Notes under the pieces: model-generated | Told to the model about the DNA's origin: nothing | What the model saw: the letters and a program-made list of their open reading frames with translations, nothing else | The model's database searches: none | From: Gracilariopsis chorda | Taxonomy: Eukaryota; Rhodophyta; Florideophyceae; Gracilariales; Gracilariaceae | DNA length: 34,261 bases | Assembly: GCA_003194525.1 (NCBI GenBank) | Contig: NBIV01000427.1 | Location: 1 to 34,261 of the forward strand | Reading direction: 5' to 3' | Part shown: positions 1-9,758 of the stretch, piece after piece | Layout of the letters: every line of letters starts with the position of its first letter | Numbering within the stretch: position 1 is the stretch's first letter | Position numbers and translations under genes: made by a program

Positions 1-580
1 CTCCCAAGTTTGGACATACGAGGAACCACGTGCGGACTCGCAAACTGCCCAGTTGGACAAATAAAGAAATGATTCCTTTAATTGCCATTGGTCTGCGCGA
101 AGCATCAGTGATCCTAGGGGTCTTCCTCACCTGAACCTTGTCTTCCCAACCACTCGGTAGGACCTTAGGATGTACCAAATTGGGCCCAGCGCCCGTGTCC
201 AGCACACTCGTAGCCACTCTAGAGTGTGAGGGGCGGAGTCCTATGGTCATTCGAACTTTATAGTTCTCCTTCCTCAGGACACAAATAGGGTCCTGGTCAT
301 CCAGCGACGGCTCCAAAGGGTCGTCGATCCATTCGTCCATTGGTTGGTGAGACTCCGAAGGACTTCTGGAGTCAGATGACTCCTGTCCATCGGGGTTGAG
401 GCAGGGATTCTCAGAGGGGCGGCTTGCCTCAGGTCGCTCCTCTACGCGTTTTCCTGTTCGGTCTTTCCGTGACGGTCCACTGGAGCTTCCACGGGGGTCA
501 CCTGAGGGACAGTATCCGTATCGGAAATATCGACAGCGTTGACCTGAGAGGCTGGAGCCTCCCGCGGCGTGGCGTATCGA
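1..580 (-). CDS. Start of Pol: retroviral-type aspartic protease, partial
   Basis: The minus-strand frame that is -1 relative to gag is open from 580 to the window edge with no stop, overlapping the gag end by about 139 nt. It encodes VLDTGAGPNLV at about 166-206, the active-site motif (DTGA) of retropepsin-like proteases, followed about 25 residues later by an IKGIISLFVQLG segment typical of the flap and second strand. Expression would need a -1 frameshift within 442-580; GGAAAAC at 448-454, four bases before the gag stop, is the nearest shifty-looking heptamer but it is not a canonical X XXY YYZ site. The rest of pol is outside the window. Confidence 0.8.
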
Positions 581-2616
581 CTAGACCCTGAGGACTGATT
601 CCGCTGGTACTGACGAGGGTAATTTCCCTCCGCCCTCCTGGCCTGGAAGTTCTCATCCCTTAGGGCCAACAGGTTCTTGCGAACGTCCTCCGGCATGAAC
701 TTCATGCAATCACACGGCCTGGCCGTGGAAAGGCAGAGGTAGCAAGGGGGCCCGCGGGTGAATACGTCCTTCCTAGGTTGGACGAAAGTATACCGCGGCG
801 TCGTTTGTCCAGATGGAGTAGTAGTAGTTCCAGTGGCCGATATGGATGGAGCACCAGACGGAGCGGAAGAAAAAGAGACCGCAAGGATATCTCCTTCTTC
901 CGAACGGATGTTACCAGTGGACTCGCTTTCAGAAGAGTTGACCATATGGACTTTGGAACTCTTCCTTAAGGGTGATGCTCGGCCTCTAGTATCCAAGTCA
1001 GCCGCTCGGCGGGATGTCCTATAGGTCTTGCCGTATCCTTCGGCATATGTGACCAGCTGTCGGAACGAGAGGCGTTGGTTGTCCGAGTGGTGATTACGCA
1101 CGTGAGTCCTAATGGCCGGCAGCAATCCAGCGATGAAGTGCTGCTTAAGTCGCCCTTCGGAAAACACATTCCCACAGCGGTACGCCTTCTTCCACAGTTG
1201 GTCAGCAAAGTCCGTTTCGGTTACGTTAGTGCTTTGCCTAAAGGAAATCACGTCCTGATGGGCATCCATGATTACGTCATCAGTGGCGTACGTCTCCAAA
1301 AGGTAATGGACGACCTCTGGGTAGGACCTAAGGAGCTCCCTATCGGTCGCATCCATTGGGTCACTGGAACCGGAGATCTTCGAAACCACATGGTCACGCG
1401 CTTGTCCACTGAGGAAAAACTGAAACAGATACAGAGCGGCTCCCTCGTGGACGCCGTTCTGGTCGCAGGCCGTACGGAATTGAGACAGAAACCTAAGGAC
1501 AGCAATCGGTTCAGCGCACGAGAATTTGTCCGTGACGGTAAGCTGCATCCGTTTGGCCCACTTGGTGACTCGTCGAGCCACCGAACCGGAATACCTTGAG
1601 GACCTGTTGTCCAGTCGGTAAGTCCGATAGTCCAACACTTTCTTAAAAAGTTCGTTGGTGGTTGCCAGCGGCCTGAGGCGTCGAACAGCCGCCTCATCCG
1701 CGTCCGTATCGGTCGAAACTGACGAGTCCGAACTGGACCCGTCATCGCTCTCGTCCGAATGGTCTCTCCTCTTCCTCGACTTCTTGTTCCTTCTAGGTCT
1801 TCTATTCTTCCTTCGGTCAGCACTTCGCTCGTCCAATGGAGCGATCTCGACATCGCCAAATCCGATGGGTCTGCGGGCCTGCTGGGAGCCCTGGTACCTC
1901 ATGGGTCGTGCAGTCATTAGGCCTTCTTGCCGGGGAGGCTCTCTTCCACTCCCTGGGTGCACTTCCATTTGGTCGTCCTGTTGGTTTACCCGGCGAGGGG
2001 CTGGTAAAGCAGCCACTCCCGGGGGTTCGGAGTGTGGTTGCCACACGGAGGCCGAAGGAATACTTTGAATATTGGCCGCGAGGGCCGGGGTGCCTACCTG
2101 GCGTGTGACCTCCGTCCGTATGGTCGAGGCCATGGCTTCCACGAAGGTCGTGGATTCCAGGACCTGAGGAACGAGGCGAGTAATCCGTTGGTCAATCATT
2201 CCGTCAAGGACCTCTGGAACACGCTTATCCAAAAGGGACTGGACGTGCTCCTCACAGAGCCGTTTCAGCTGCGGCCAAAGGACATCTGCGAGACCCCTGG
2301 AGAGGTCTTCCCTCACATCTGGAGAAGCTTCCTGTAGGTCTTGCGTCGGCGTGGCCGGCTGGGAATTGATCCTGTTAAGGCGTGAGCGGAGACGAGCGGC
2401 CAAATTGGACTCTCTCGCAATCCGTTCAGGATTATCCACGGGGGTCAATGGACGCCCTAAAGGTTGACTGCGCGTACTCCGTCGGTCACTGCTCGCATCG
2501 GCCGCGAGGCCAATGGTTTCAGGAACCGTCGACAGTCCACTGGGGCCAGCCTGTGGCGTCCTCTGGTCATCTGGTCGGTTGTTATTTTCGGTATCCATGG
2601 GGCGGTTGCTTGTCAT
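442..2616 (-). CDS. Gag polyprotein of LTR retrotransposon (724 aa)
   Basis: Structural capsid protein of the retrotransposon. The start is an ATG about 100 nt after the primer-binding site. Residues 1-260 are polar and proline-rich; 268-284 form a strongly basic stretch (RRKNRRPRRNKKSRKRR) followed by an acidic Asp/Ser run, which could act in nucleic acid binding or nuclear import. Residues of about 365-540 resemble the retrotransposon gag fold (helical, with FLSQFRTAC and a late FIAGLLPAIR segment typical of Retrotrans_gag). Near residue 630 there is a Cys cluster, CYLCLSTARPCDC, in place of a classical CCHC knuckle. The frame ends at TAG (442-444) inside the overlap with pol, which is in the -1 frame. 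No internal stop is present. Confidence 0.85.
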   Translation of the reverse strand: MTSNRPMDTENNNRPDDQRTPQAGPSGLSTVPETIGLAADASSDRRSTRSQPLGRPLTPVDNPERIARESNLAARLRSRLNRINSQPATPTQDLQEASPDVREDLSRGLADVLWPQLKRLCEEHVQSLLDKRVPEVLDGMIDQRITRLVPQVLESTTFVEAMASTIRTEVTRQVGTPALAANIQSIPSASVWQPHSEPPGVAALPAPRRVNQQDDQMEVHPGSGREPPRQEGLMTARPMRYQGSQQARRPIGFGDVEIAPLDERSADRRKNRRPRRNKKSRKRRDHSDESDDGSSSDSSVSTDTDADEAAVRRLRPLATTNELFKKVLDYRTYRLDNRSSRYSGSVARRVTKWAKRMQLTVTDKFSCAEPIAVLRFLSQFRTACDQNGVHEGAALYLFQFFLSGQARDHVVSKISGSSDPMDATDRELLRSYPEVVHYLLETYATDDVIMDAHQDVISFRQSTNVTETDFADQLWKKAYRCGNVFSEGRLKQHFIAGLLPAIRTHVRNHHSDNQRLSFRQLVTYAEGYGKTYRTSRRAADLDTRGRASPLRKSSKVHMVNSSESESTGNIRSEEGDILAVSFSSAPSGAPSISATGTTTTPSGQTTPRYTFVQPRKDVFTRGPPCYLCLSTARPCDCMKFMPEDVRKNLLALRDENFQARRAEGNYPRQYQRNQSSGSSRYATPREAPASQVNAVDISDTDTVPQVTPVEAPVDRHGKTEQENA

Positions 2617-2701
2617 TACCAGTCCGTCGGTCCAAAGTCCAAAGGTAGAATCCCGTAAATTCTTCTTTCCTAAAGGTCTGTATCGAAACGTCCAAAGGGA
2701 A

Positions 2702-2719
2702 TTCTAGGTCGGGAGACCA
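2702..2719 (-). other. Primer-binding site for minus-strand DNA synthesis
   Basis: The minus strand reads TGGTCTCCCGACC directly after the LTR end and a TT spacer, complementary to a tRNA 3' end ending GGGAGACCA. It is not the initiator-Met type (TGGTATCAGAGC-like) used by many Ty3/gypsy elements. The last ten bases resemble tRNA-Tyr of yeast as I remember it, so tRNA-Tyr is a plausible primer, but only a comparison with the host tRNA set would settle it. Confidence 0.6.
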
Positions 2720-2721
2720 AA

Positions 2722-3049
2722 TGTAGGATAGTGAGCCAAGTGGGCAAGCTCCTAATGGTCTCGTGGTAGCGTGGCAGAGCTGGGGGGTCCTAAGGTTAAT
2801 GAAGCGGCGGCGACACCTCTGGTAATGTTGGCGCAATGGGGTGGCGCTGACTACGCAGTCCTACAGGTCGGAATTGCGGTAGCGATACCTTGAAGGCCAA
2901 AGGGAATTGTGAGTACCGAGTACGGGGGTGCTCAAGACTCACAAGGGTGTCTGAGTTTACTGTCCCTAGGGGAGGCGCAGCTCGAGGTGCCTAAGTATCG
3001 GCACCGAGGCGCCTCGACCCTGTGGCACTGTAAAGTGCCCTACTCTACA
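2722..3049 (-). repeat. 5' LTR of the retrotransposon
   Basis: The 328 bp segment begins TGTAG and ends CTACA on the plus strand, giving a 5-bp perfect inverted terminal repeat with canonical TG...CA ends. On the minus strand it is followed by TT and then the TGG of the primer-binding site, exactly where the 3' boundary of a 5' LTR should be. The outer boundary at 3049 is chosen from the matching inverted end and from the switch to AT-rich DNA just beyond. The partner LTR is outside the window, so the boundary is not verified by comparison. Confidence 0.7.
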
Positions 3050-3189
3050 GTAGCTATATCTAGTCCTATGGTTACTAATTCAATAAAATTAAATAAATTA
3101 TATAAAATACAGATAGCCATCCTTGGGCCAGATACACAACGTGTATCGTCCACATGGGTCTCCAGAGTTGCGGAATCCACTGGACTTCA

Positions 3190-4183
3190 CTATATCACAA
3201 TTTGGTGGACGCGCTCCACCGCATTCATAGTCATGCTTGATGCAAGTTTGTGGCATTGATCAAATAGCGCGATTCCAGCTGCTCTCGTCACGTAGTTCTG
3301 CACCTCCGCGTCTTCTTTTTTGCACACTATGTCATCGAAATCAATATCCGTCTCTTTTGTAGCGGATGTGCGCAGCAGCTTTTCTAACTCTTCTTCTTTA
3401 TACACTCCTGCCTGCTTTCGTGCTTCGCTTGTATGTTGAACAGAAATTCCGCGATCAGATGCTTTCCAGTATGGATCAAAAAGTTGGTGAATGGGGATGC
3501 AGTCGTCCAAAACGTGACTTAGATCTGGTAGTCTGAGAAGTTCTTCTGGGTATACATATGCACATCTCACAATGTGTCTACACGGAAACCCCATTGTTAG
3601 GGACATGCGACAGCTGCATGATGCGAGAAGATTGCTCTCTGGGCCATTATCAGTTGGAGTAACCGTAGTTGCGAACAAGACGACAACTGGTGTAGACTGT
3701 GGCTGCAAAATCGTGGATGAAGAGGTCGGAGGTCTTCGCTGCTGCAGTTCAAATCGCGCTACTGGACCAATTGAGCTCCCGTGTTCTAAAACCAGTCCGG
3801 AACAGGTCGCGGTGTCGTACTCGATCACAGATGTTGAGATAACCGCAAAGTGTTTTGCGCTTTCGATGCTCAGCTCTTTGAACTTCGTGAGAGAGTACGT
3901 CGTGTACTCTAGTAGAAGGGAGTTCAGAACTGCGTCAGGTAACGGTAGCTGGCAATCTCGTAGAGATCGATATCTACTGCTCAAAGAAGATACTGACTTT
4001 GTGCGTGCTTCCTGTCGCTTGTCGTTTCTTTTCAATGTTTGTCGACGAATTTCGTAGGGAATATGAGAGAAGGGAACCTTCTTAGACAGAATATAGGCCT
4101 TGTACCCAAAGTTGGATGCCTCCGTGTAGCCAGTACCTTGGAAAAGGTACCTCTTAGGGACGGCTAGGTCTTTTAAAGCAGCT
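3190..4183 (-). CDS. C-terminal part of the MULE transposase, SWIM zinc finger, in shifted frame
   Basis: This frame is open from 4183 and overlaps the end of the preceding segment by about 30 nt, so one base fewer in the A4 run (plus-strand TTTT at 4171-4174) would join them into a single protein of about 1,600 residues. It contains CSCRMSLTMGFPCRHI, a CxCx(n)CxH SWIM zinc finger, which in MULE and FAR1-type proteins lies C-terminal to the transposase core. There is no good ATG near its beginning (TTG at 4033-4035 only), so it is unlikely to be a separate gene. A small intron (for example GTGAGC to an AG about 34 or 67 nt later) could also restore the frame but fits less well. Stop at 3190. 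Confidence 0.75.
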
Positions 4184-7100
4184 CACGACCATGTGCGGCT
4201 TCTTCAAGTAAAGGTATCGATACCAAACTGGAGGTCTTTCCCCGAAATGTTCAAAGTACTTTCTTTGGAAAGACTCCCTGCGTCTCAAAAAGTTTTGTAC
4301 CGTTCGTGATCTTCGCATAGCAAACAAGTCCCTCGACATATCGTCACACCAAGACTGGCGTTTTATATGGGCGCACCATGATGTCACGTTGCGCATTTGG
4401 TTCTGGTTAAGATGCCATTCATCTAAAGACACGAATGACCTATCAAACACTTGCTCCACAGCGTTGATGCATGGAATGCTTTGGTCCATTGTTATCATTG
4501 CCGGTGAAATTGGAATGATCGACCTAAAGCAGGACAGCACCTCAGTGAAGTCAGCCGTCGTTTCTCCTGAAATGAAACCCATAAAGAAAGTTAAGGTGAA
4601 CCCATCGTTTGCTCTTCCATTCACAGTGAAGAGTGGATACCCATATCGATTTGCTATGGCTTTGCAATCAACGGATACTCCAGGTACTATCCCAAAATTT
4701 TCGTAGTCCTCCAACCACTCTTTCAATGACCAGCAAGCCAGCTTCATTCGTCCAGCGGAGTCACACTTAAAGAAGAATTTGTTTCTTGGATCCTCTCTAT
4801 TGAGCTCAATAAGAATCTCGCTCAACCGCATGCACTCCAAGTCTTTCGGGTTACTCACTGAGCCCGCATATCCTAGTTGCTTTCGTGCAGATATAGGATT
4901 GATCGGCTTCTTGTACTTGTCTTCGAGGTACCGAATGGTGTCCTGGAAAGACATGTGTAGCTTTCCTGTCATGTGAATTGCTTCAGCTCTCATTTTCGGA
5001 GCTAAATACTTCACAGCTCCGTGTTGGGTTGACGGATGTGTATGCCTCGCCACTGTGAGGTCAGCGACGTAGCTTCGTCCACTATTACTATCTGAAACCG
5101 TCTTGATCGTCATCGAAAACGAACAACGGTCTTTCTTATCGTTGTACTTCTGGCACTTCAGAATGCTTTTTTGTAGAACTCGCTGATCTCCGGCTACTCC
5201 GTTACTTTTCCTTTCCTTCTCCTTAAAACCAACATAGATAGAAGTTCTCACAAATATGTAGAATCCCATACAGTCGGCAATATGTTGAACTTCCTTCAGA
5301 ACATCATGGCCAGGGGAATTCAAAGGAAGCGATTGAAGAAATGCGAGAACAGCAGCCTTAAAGCACTCTTCTATATCCTCGTTCTGATAGTACTCAACAG
5401 TCGAACTGTTGTCGTCATCCTGTTTGCCATCCTCCCCATCAGTTTCCAGAATCTCAATCTGGCCATTAGCCCTACTAATGCCTTCCAAGTCCACTATAGG
5501 GACGTGAAATAAGTCGAGAGGGAGCTCCTCATCGTCATCCAGAAAGCGTTCTATAAGCTCAATTGGATCTTCACCGCCTTCGGAGCTTCGTTCCTCACCC
5601 AGTTCAATACTGCGTGTGGAAAGCGACCCATCCTCCTCCATGACAGCCTTATCGGTAGATACTCCAGAGGCCATTGCTACACTCAACTCAAAGTTCTCAA
5701 GTGAAGTTTCCGGATATCGTTCTTCACGCTTCTCCAAAACCCCAGGTCTGTCGTCTGCAGGCGATCCTCTGTCAATCTCGAAAGGCTCCTTCCCATTCGT
5801 CAAAACAGCAGAGGTAATTTTGGAGCCAGATACGTCCTCTACAATGCCTCGATTATGTCCCTGGTCCACTACGTCTCCTACAATGAGAGCATTGTCATCA
5901 TTCTCTCTCACGTCTCCTACACCGAGCCCGATAGCATCTTCTCCACCTTCTCCAGTCGCGAGCTTTCTATGCGCAGAGGCTGTATTGGTATTCTGGAGCG
6001 ATGTGCATTGCTCAGAGTCCGGATGAAAGCGGTTGGCATGGGATGAAGAAAGTGGCTTTACTGCTATTTTAGACGTCAAACGTTTGTTTGAACCTGGTTC
6101 AAGAGGTTTTCCATAAGACACTCTTTCCAGTCGTCCATTATCCCAACGAAAAGGTCTTTCTGGTAAAAACCCTGTCCTCGGCAGCAAACTGTTTTCCAAC
6201 TTCTTCCAATGCAGTTCATTCATCCCAGGTACTCCATCCTTTCTCCAAGTCCTATAGCGCGAGATAAGAGATCGCCTAATAATCTCAATTCGCTTGTCAA
6301 TCTTCTTTCTGATGCTCGATAGGGGGTCATGGTTGTGATTCAGACAATAAGATATCTCCCACTTCTTTGTACGTCTGATGAGGTGGAAAGAGATGTTCGA
6401 AGGACAATTCGAATTCATACAGCGCATCCTTCCTGTAGCAGCCCTATCGTTTCCCTTAACTCTCCTGCAAACTGTTCGAAAGTAGTGGACACCATACATC
6501 CAACCATTCTTTGTGGCCAGTGACTTTAGGATTCCTACTAAGTCGTCCACATGATCCACTTCATTTGGCAGGTGTAGCTGCGGGACACAACCGTTATCCA
6601 AACTACTCAAAACGGTGAGAAGTAGGTCTTGAACAACGGAAGAAGCTACATTGTAGCTATCTTCAAAACGTATCTTTCGAGGTACACGGTCCATAGACAC
6701 CGTGGAGAGACCTCTATTCAGCAGCTCAATTTTCTCAAGACGAGCTTCCAGTCTCGGCCGTTTCTCCTCTCTTAATTTTATACATATATCGTCAGATGTC
6801 TCGGCGTAAACCTCGTCGCTGTCGAATTTACCATTCCCAGTGCCCCACTCGCTTCCAAGAGATTCCAGTGTCCCCAATTCTGTAGAATCGTCCCTCTGTT
6901 CTACCATTTCTATGCGCTCACAAGTGCCCCCATTCGTTTTTCTCGGACTGTTGGACTCCTGCACCTTCTCTTCTCGGACAGTGGCGTCTTTATACACCGC
7001 CTCGGACCCTGGACTTATGGTTTGGCCTCGCTGGCTTGTCTGACTCTGAATGTTTTTTATTCGCGACAAACCTCGATCCCTAGCCTCAAACATGTGCTCT

Positions 7101-8133
7101 CGGTGTTTAATTCGGTACTCGCTGACCATTGTTTCCGTCACATTTTCAGTGGCAAAGTACTGACCTGCCATCAAAGTTTGTACCAACCGGCTCCTTATCG
7201 ACATCCAACGATATCGCTCGGAGAGCTCAGAACTGTACCCCTGTGCATAGGTTTTGTCCGGAGCGCATCCTCGATCAGACGCAAACTCAGTAAAGAATGA
7301 GATTACGTAGCATCCACAGCTGTAACTGTCCGCTTGGCGGTAGTAATTCTTGACGTCCAAGACTACATTTTTCCGTGAAACGATAGCCTTACTGTTTCCA
7401 TGAAGAATGCTGTAGTCATATGCTTTCTTAAAAAGCTTCAAGACCGGCGGTGGACACTTGAAACGTAGACTATCCCCAAAGTAGACCGTGGGCTTCTCTA
7501 CTTTGTTTCCATCAACATCAATATATCGCGTTCCTAGTAGTATACCCAAATGTTCATTGCGCAGGTTCAAGGGAACGATAACCGTGTGAATCTCACCAGA
7601 GTGCCCTGATACGTTAACTGAAAACGAATTCTTCATCATGGACAAAAATGCTTCTTCTTCCTCGTTAGATAACTTCTTTTGCCGCTTCGAGAAGCCAGAC
7701 AGCGCAACACCTGTATCGCACGGAGAGAAACATACACCAGGCTTCGGTTTCATGTCCATAATCGCGCTTGTGATGAGGTCACTGCAAAGATAAGATCGCA
7801 TTTTTGAGCTATGAACGATGGAAACAGGGTGTAATTCTTTCTGCTCTGCATCTACGATAGAGTAAACATGATCATGAATCAACTTAAACCGAGGTATGGA
7901 AGTTGTGATTCGCAGTCCCGTGTTTCTTTCTACATTTAGATAAAAAGATCTACAGATCTTGCTTACCCGTTTATCGATATCGCTTGTCATTAATATATCA
8001 AGCTGCGTTCCGAACTTCAAATTGGAGGCTGTATCGAAAGCAGAATTGGAGCAAATATTTTGTTAGAACGAGACGTCTTTCTTAGGAGTGTTTCTAGTGT
8101 GTACTTACCAACATGCGCACTGAGGTCTCCCAT
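4154..8133 (-). CDS. Mutator-like (MULE) transposase with N-terminal Ulp1-type protease domain, main part
   Basis: Likely DNA transposase. Exon 1 is 8109-8133 (ATG, nine codons), intron 8029-8108 (80 nt, GTAAGT...CAG), and exon 2 from 8028 downward; the junction keeps frame. Exon 2 alone has no ATG until about residue 22, which supports the upstream exon. Residues of about 140-260 match a C48/Ulp1 cysteine protease: H168, D194, Q240 and C246 (in RQADSYSCG) form the expected His-Asp-Gln-Cys set. A Cys-Cys-His-His segment (RCMNSNC ... NHNHD) near 520-590 and a second (KCQKYNDKKDRC ... RHTHP) near 970-1020 resemble FAR1/WRKY-GCM1 zinc domains. The DDE core follows, with VSVD (about 1129), ITMD (about 1190) and DEWHL (about 1214). 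Between the domains lies a long acidic linker. The frame stops at 4154-4156 through a one-base shift at 4171-4174; the C-terminus continues in the next frame. Confidence 0.8.
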
Positions 8134-8965
8134 GGCTTTTGAGGCGAGATATAAAAAAGAAGTGAAGCTATAGTAATCAGAGTATGAGTACAGCGTACTC
8201 GGAGACGCTAGTAATGGATAGAAATGAGATCTGGATAGGATGAAGGAGGTGGGAGTGGGAGTAGTGCGTGACTGTGGTGCTAGAGATCTGGCATCGACGG
8301 CGGGAGAGATTGTGTGCGAATGTGTCTTCAGGTGCGCGATTAGGGATCAAAGACGGATGAACACTTGGCGCTTAGGGGTACGTTGTTGCTGGTTTGAGTT
8401 GCTCATTTTTGTTTTATTGGTCTACTGGGACAATAGAGGGCTGTGATTGGCCGCAGCAGAATGTGCATATGCCGGTCATTGAGCTGGGTCAGTTTTTTGG
8501 AGAGCTCGTGCTGAGCTGTTCCTTTTCAATCAATTTTTTACGCCGGCTACGCTGTGTAGATTATCCCCTGGCCCGGCCTGTCTTGCCTCGCCACAAACCT
8601 TCAAGGCTTCTCTTAATGGGGAGGAGAGCGAGTTCCTGCGGTTGCTGGTACTAGTCCATGCGAGTATGAAAACTTGAGAAGACCTACGGCCACGACTTCG
8701 AACGATACGACGGTAATCTGCTTCCGTCGGATCAGAATCCGCAGAATGTACAATTCTTGTAGTATAAAATTCCCAAAGGGAGATTTTGAGGATTGAGGGT
8801 GACCCCTTACAAATTTCGCCACCTAGGAGGGGTCCCAAAAGAACGCTGGTCAGTCATCTCACCCAACTCGCAAAGAATTAACCAGAGACACGCCGCAGTC
8901 CCGTATCTGTTGCCAAGAGGTTATCTCAAGGTTATCTTAGACAACGCACCTGTATCAGTGGACCT
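8134..8965. other. Region upstream of the MULE and AIG2-like genes, no gene seen
   Basis: On the minus strand a TATATCTC stretch lies at about 8147-8155, very close to the MULE ATG, and a CCAAT element (GGCCAATCACAG, minus strand) at about 8442-8453. No Mutator-type long terminal inverted repeat was found by eye when this region was compared with 3050-3190. Open frames here are short and resemble no family. Confidence 0.4.
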
Positions 8966-9424
8966 ATGGAAAGTGCCCATACGCTATGTTTCCAAGCTTT
9001 CACGTACGGCACACTACTCTCAGAAAGCGTTTTGAATGTTTTGATAGACACAGTTCCGCCTCGAACTGATGCCGTTCTCACCGGCTATAGCAGACACCCA
9101 ATAATCGGCCAGTGCTACCCAGCTGTTATTCGATCATCTCCATCGTCATCCGTCAGAGATAAACTCATAACTCTTTCTGCCCAGCAACTTCGTATTCTTG
9201 ATAGTTTTGAGGACCCCGCTTATGATCGGCGAGTAGTTCAGGTCGAAATCTGCAATGGAGAAAAAGTGAACGCCAGGATTTGGGCTCGGCCTGACCATCA
9301 ATATCAAGATTTGATGAAGGACTGCGATTGGAACTATGAACGTTTCACTGAGGAAGATCAGGGGTGGTACGTGCAGCGTTGTGCGGAATGGCGGGCTAAA
9401 TTCAAAGAGTCCTTGACGCAGTAA
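8966..9424 (+). CDS. AIG2-like / gamma-glutamylcyclotransferase-fold protein (152 aa)
   Basis: Small GGCT/AIG2-fold enzyme; known members cleave gamma-glutamyl or related amide bonds to give 5-oxoproline, but many AIG2-like proteins have no proven substrate. The start of the fold, FTYGTLLS at residues 12-19, is the conserved glycine-rich loop, and LDSFEDPAYDRR at 79-89 supplies the conserved catalytic Glu (E82). The C-terminal WNYERFTEEDQGWYVQRCAEW segment matches the plant AIG2-like tail. At 152 residues it is full length for this family. The first 10 residues before the fold are not conserved; a short upstream exon was sought and not found. It converges on the dioxygenase gene, 334 bp away. 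Confidence 0.8.
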   Translation: MESAHTLCFQAFTYGTLLSESVLNVLIDTVPPRTDAVLTGYSRHPIIGQCYPAVIRSSPSSSVRDKLITLSAQQLRILDSFEDPAYDRRVVQVEICNGEKVNARIWARPDHQYQDLMKDCDWNYERFTEEDQGWYVQRCAEWRAKFKESLTQ

Positions 9425-9758
9425 CGTTCAAGAAGAGGAGCTGTTTCCTGGCTTTTGGAATGCACTTCTTTCGTGCTGCGCAAGCAGTTACTAGCGAGTT
9501 TGCATATATTGTTGTGTGTAGGAAAGAATGAAGCACTAACTAGTGCATGTCAGCTTAACGCAAACACATTGCCAATCCATCGCATGTTGATGATTGTGAA
9601 GAAGGTCCACGAACATGACTTCTGTCGCAAGAATATCCAGCAGCACCAGTGTGTTTATCGTCACAAAATATTATATCCAGAGGAAAGCACGATGCTGCCA
9701 CATGCAAAACCACATGCTTTCGAGGGTTGCATAGAAGTTTAGAAAAATGCTTCAACTT
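9425..9758. other. Intergenic stretch between two convergent genes
   Basis: It holds the 3' flanks of the AIG2-like and dioxygenase genes. A 95-codon open frame at 9455-9742 has no family resemblance and is treated as chance. Confidence 0.4.

Larger units (their letters stand above)
1..3049 (-). mobile_element. LTR retrotransposon, 5' part, probably Ty3/gypsy type, truncated by window edge
   Basis: Read on the minus strand, the order is LTR (2722-3049), a 2-nt spacer, a primer-binding site beginning TGG (2719 downward), a gag gene (2616-442), and an overlapping pol frame with a retroviral-type aspartic protease motif that runs off the left edge. This order is diagnostic of an LTR retrotransposon. 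Reverse transcriptase, RNase H and integrase would lie outside the window, so assignment to Ty3/gypsy rather than Ty1/copia rests on the style of the gag and protease and is inference. The gag frame is intact over 724 codons and pol is open to the edge, which suggests a fairly young copy. The element abuts the Mutator-like gene at 3050. Its 3' LTR and target-site duplication cannot be checked here. Confidence 0.85.

Noticed and set aside
1075..1599. 174-codon plus-strand frame opposite gag
   Set aside because: Shadow of the gag frame; codon periodicity belongs to the minus strand.
4165..4183. Programmed -1 frameshift at TTTAAAA in the MULE gene
   Set aside because: The zero frame reads TTT AAA rather than T TTA AAA, and the shift required is +1, so the heptamer is not in a usable phase.
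9455..9742. 95-codon open frame between two convergent genes
   Set aside because: It resembles no family and lies where two 3' ends are expected.
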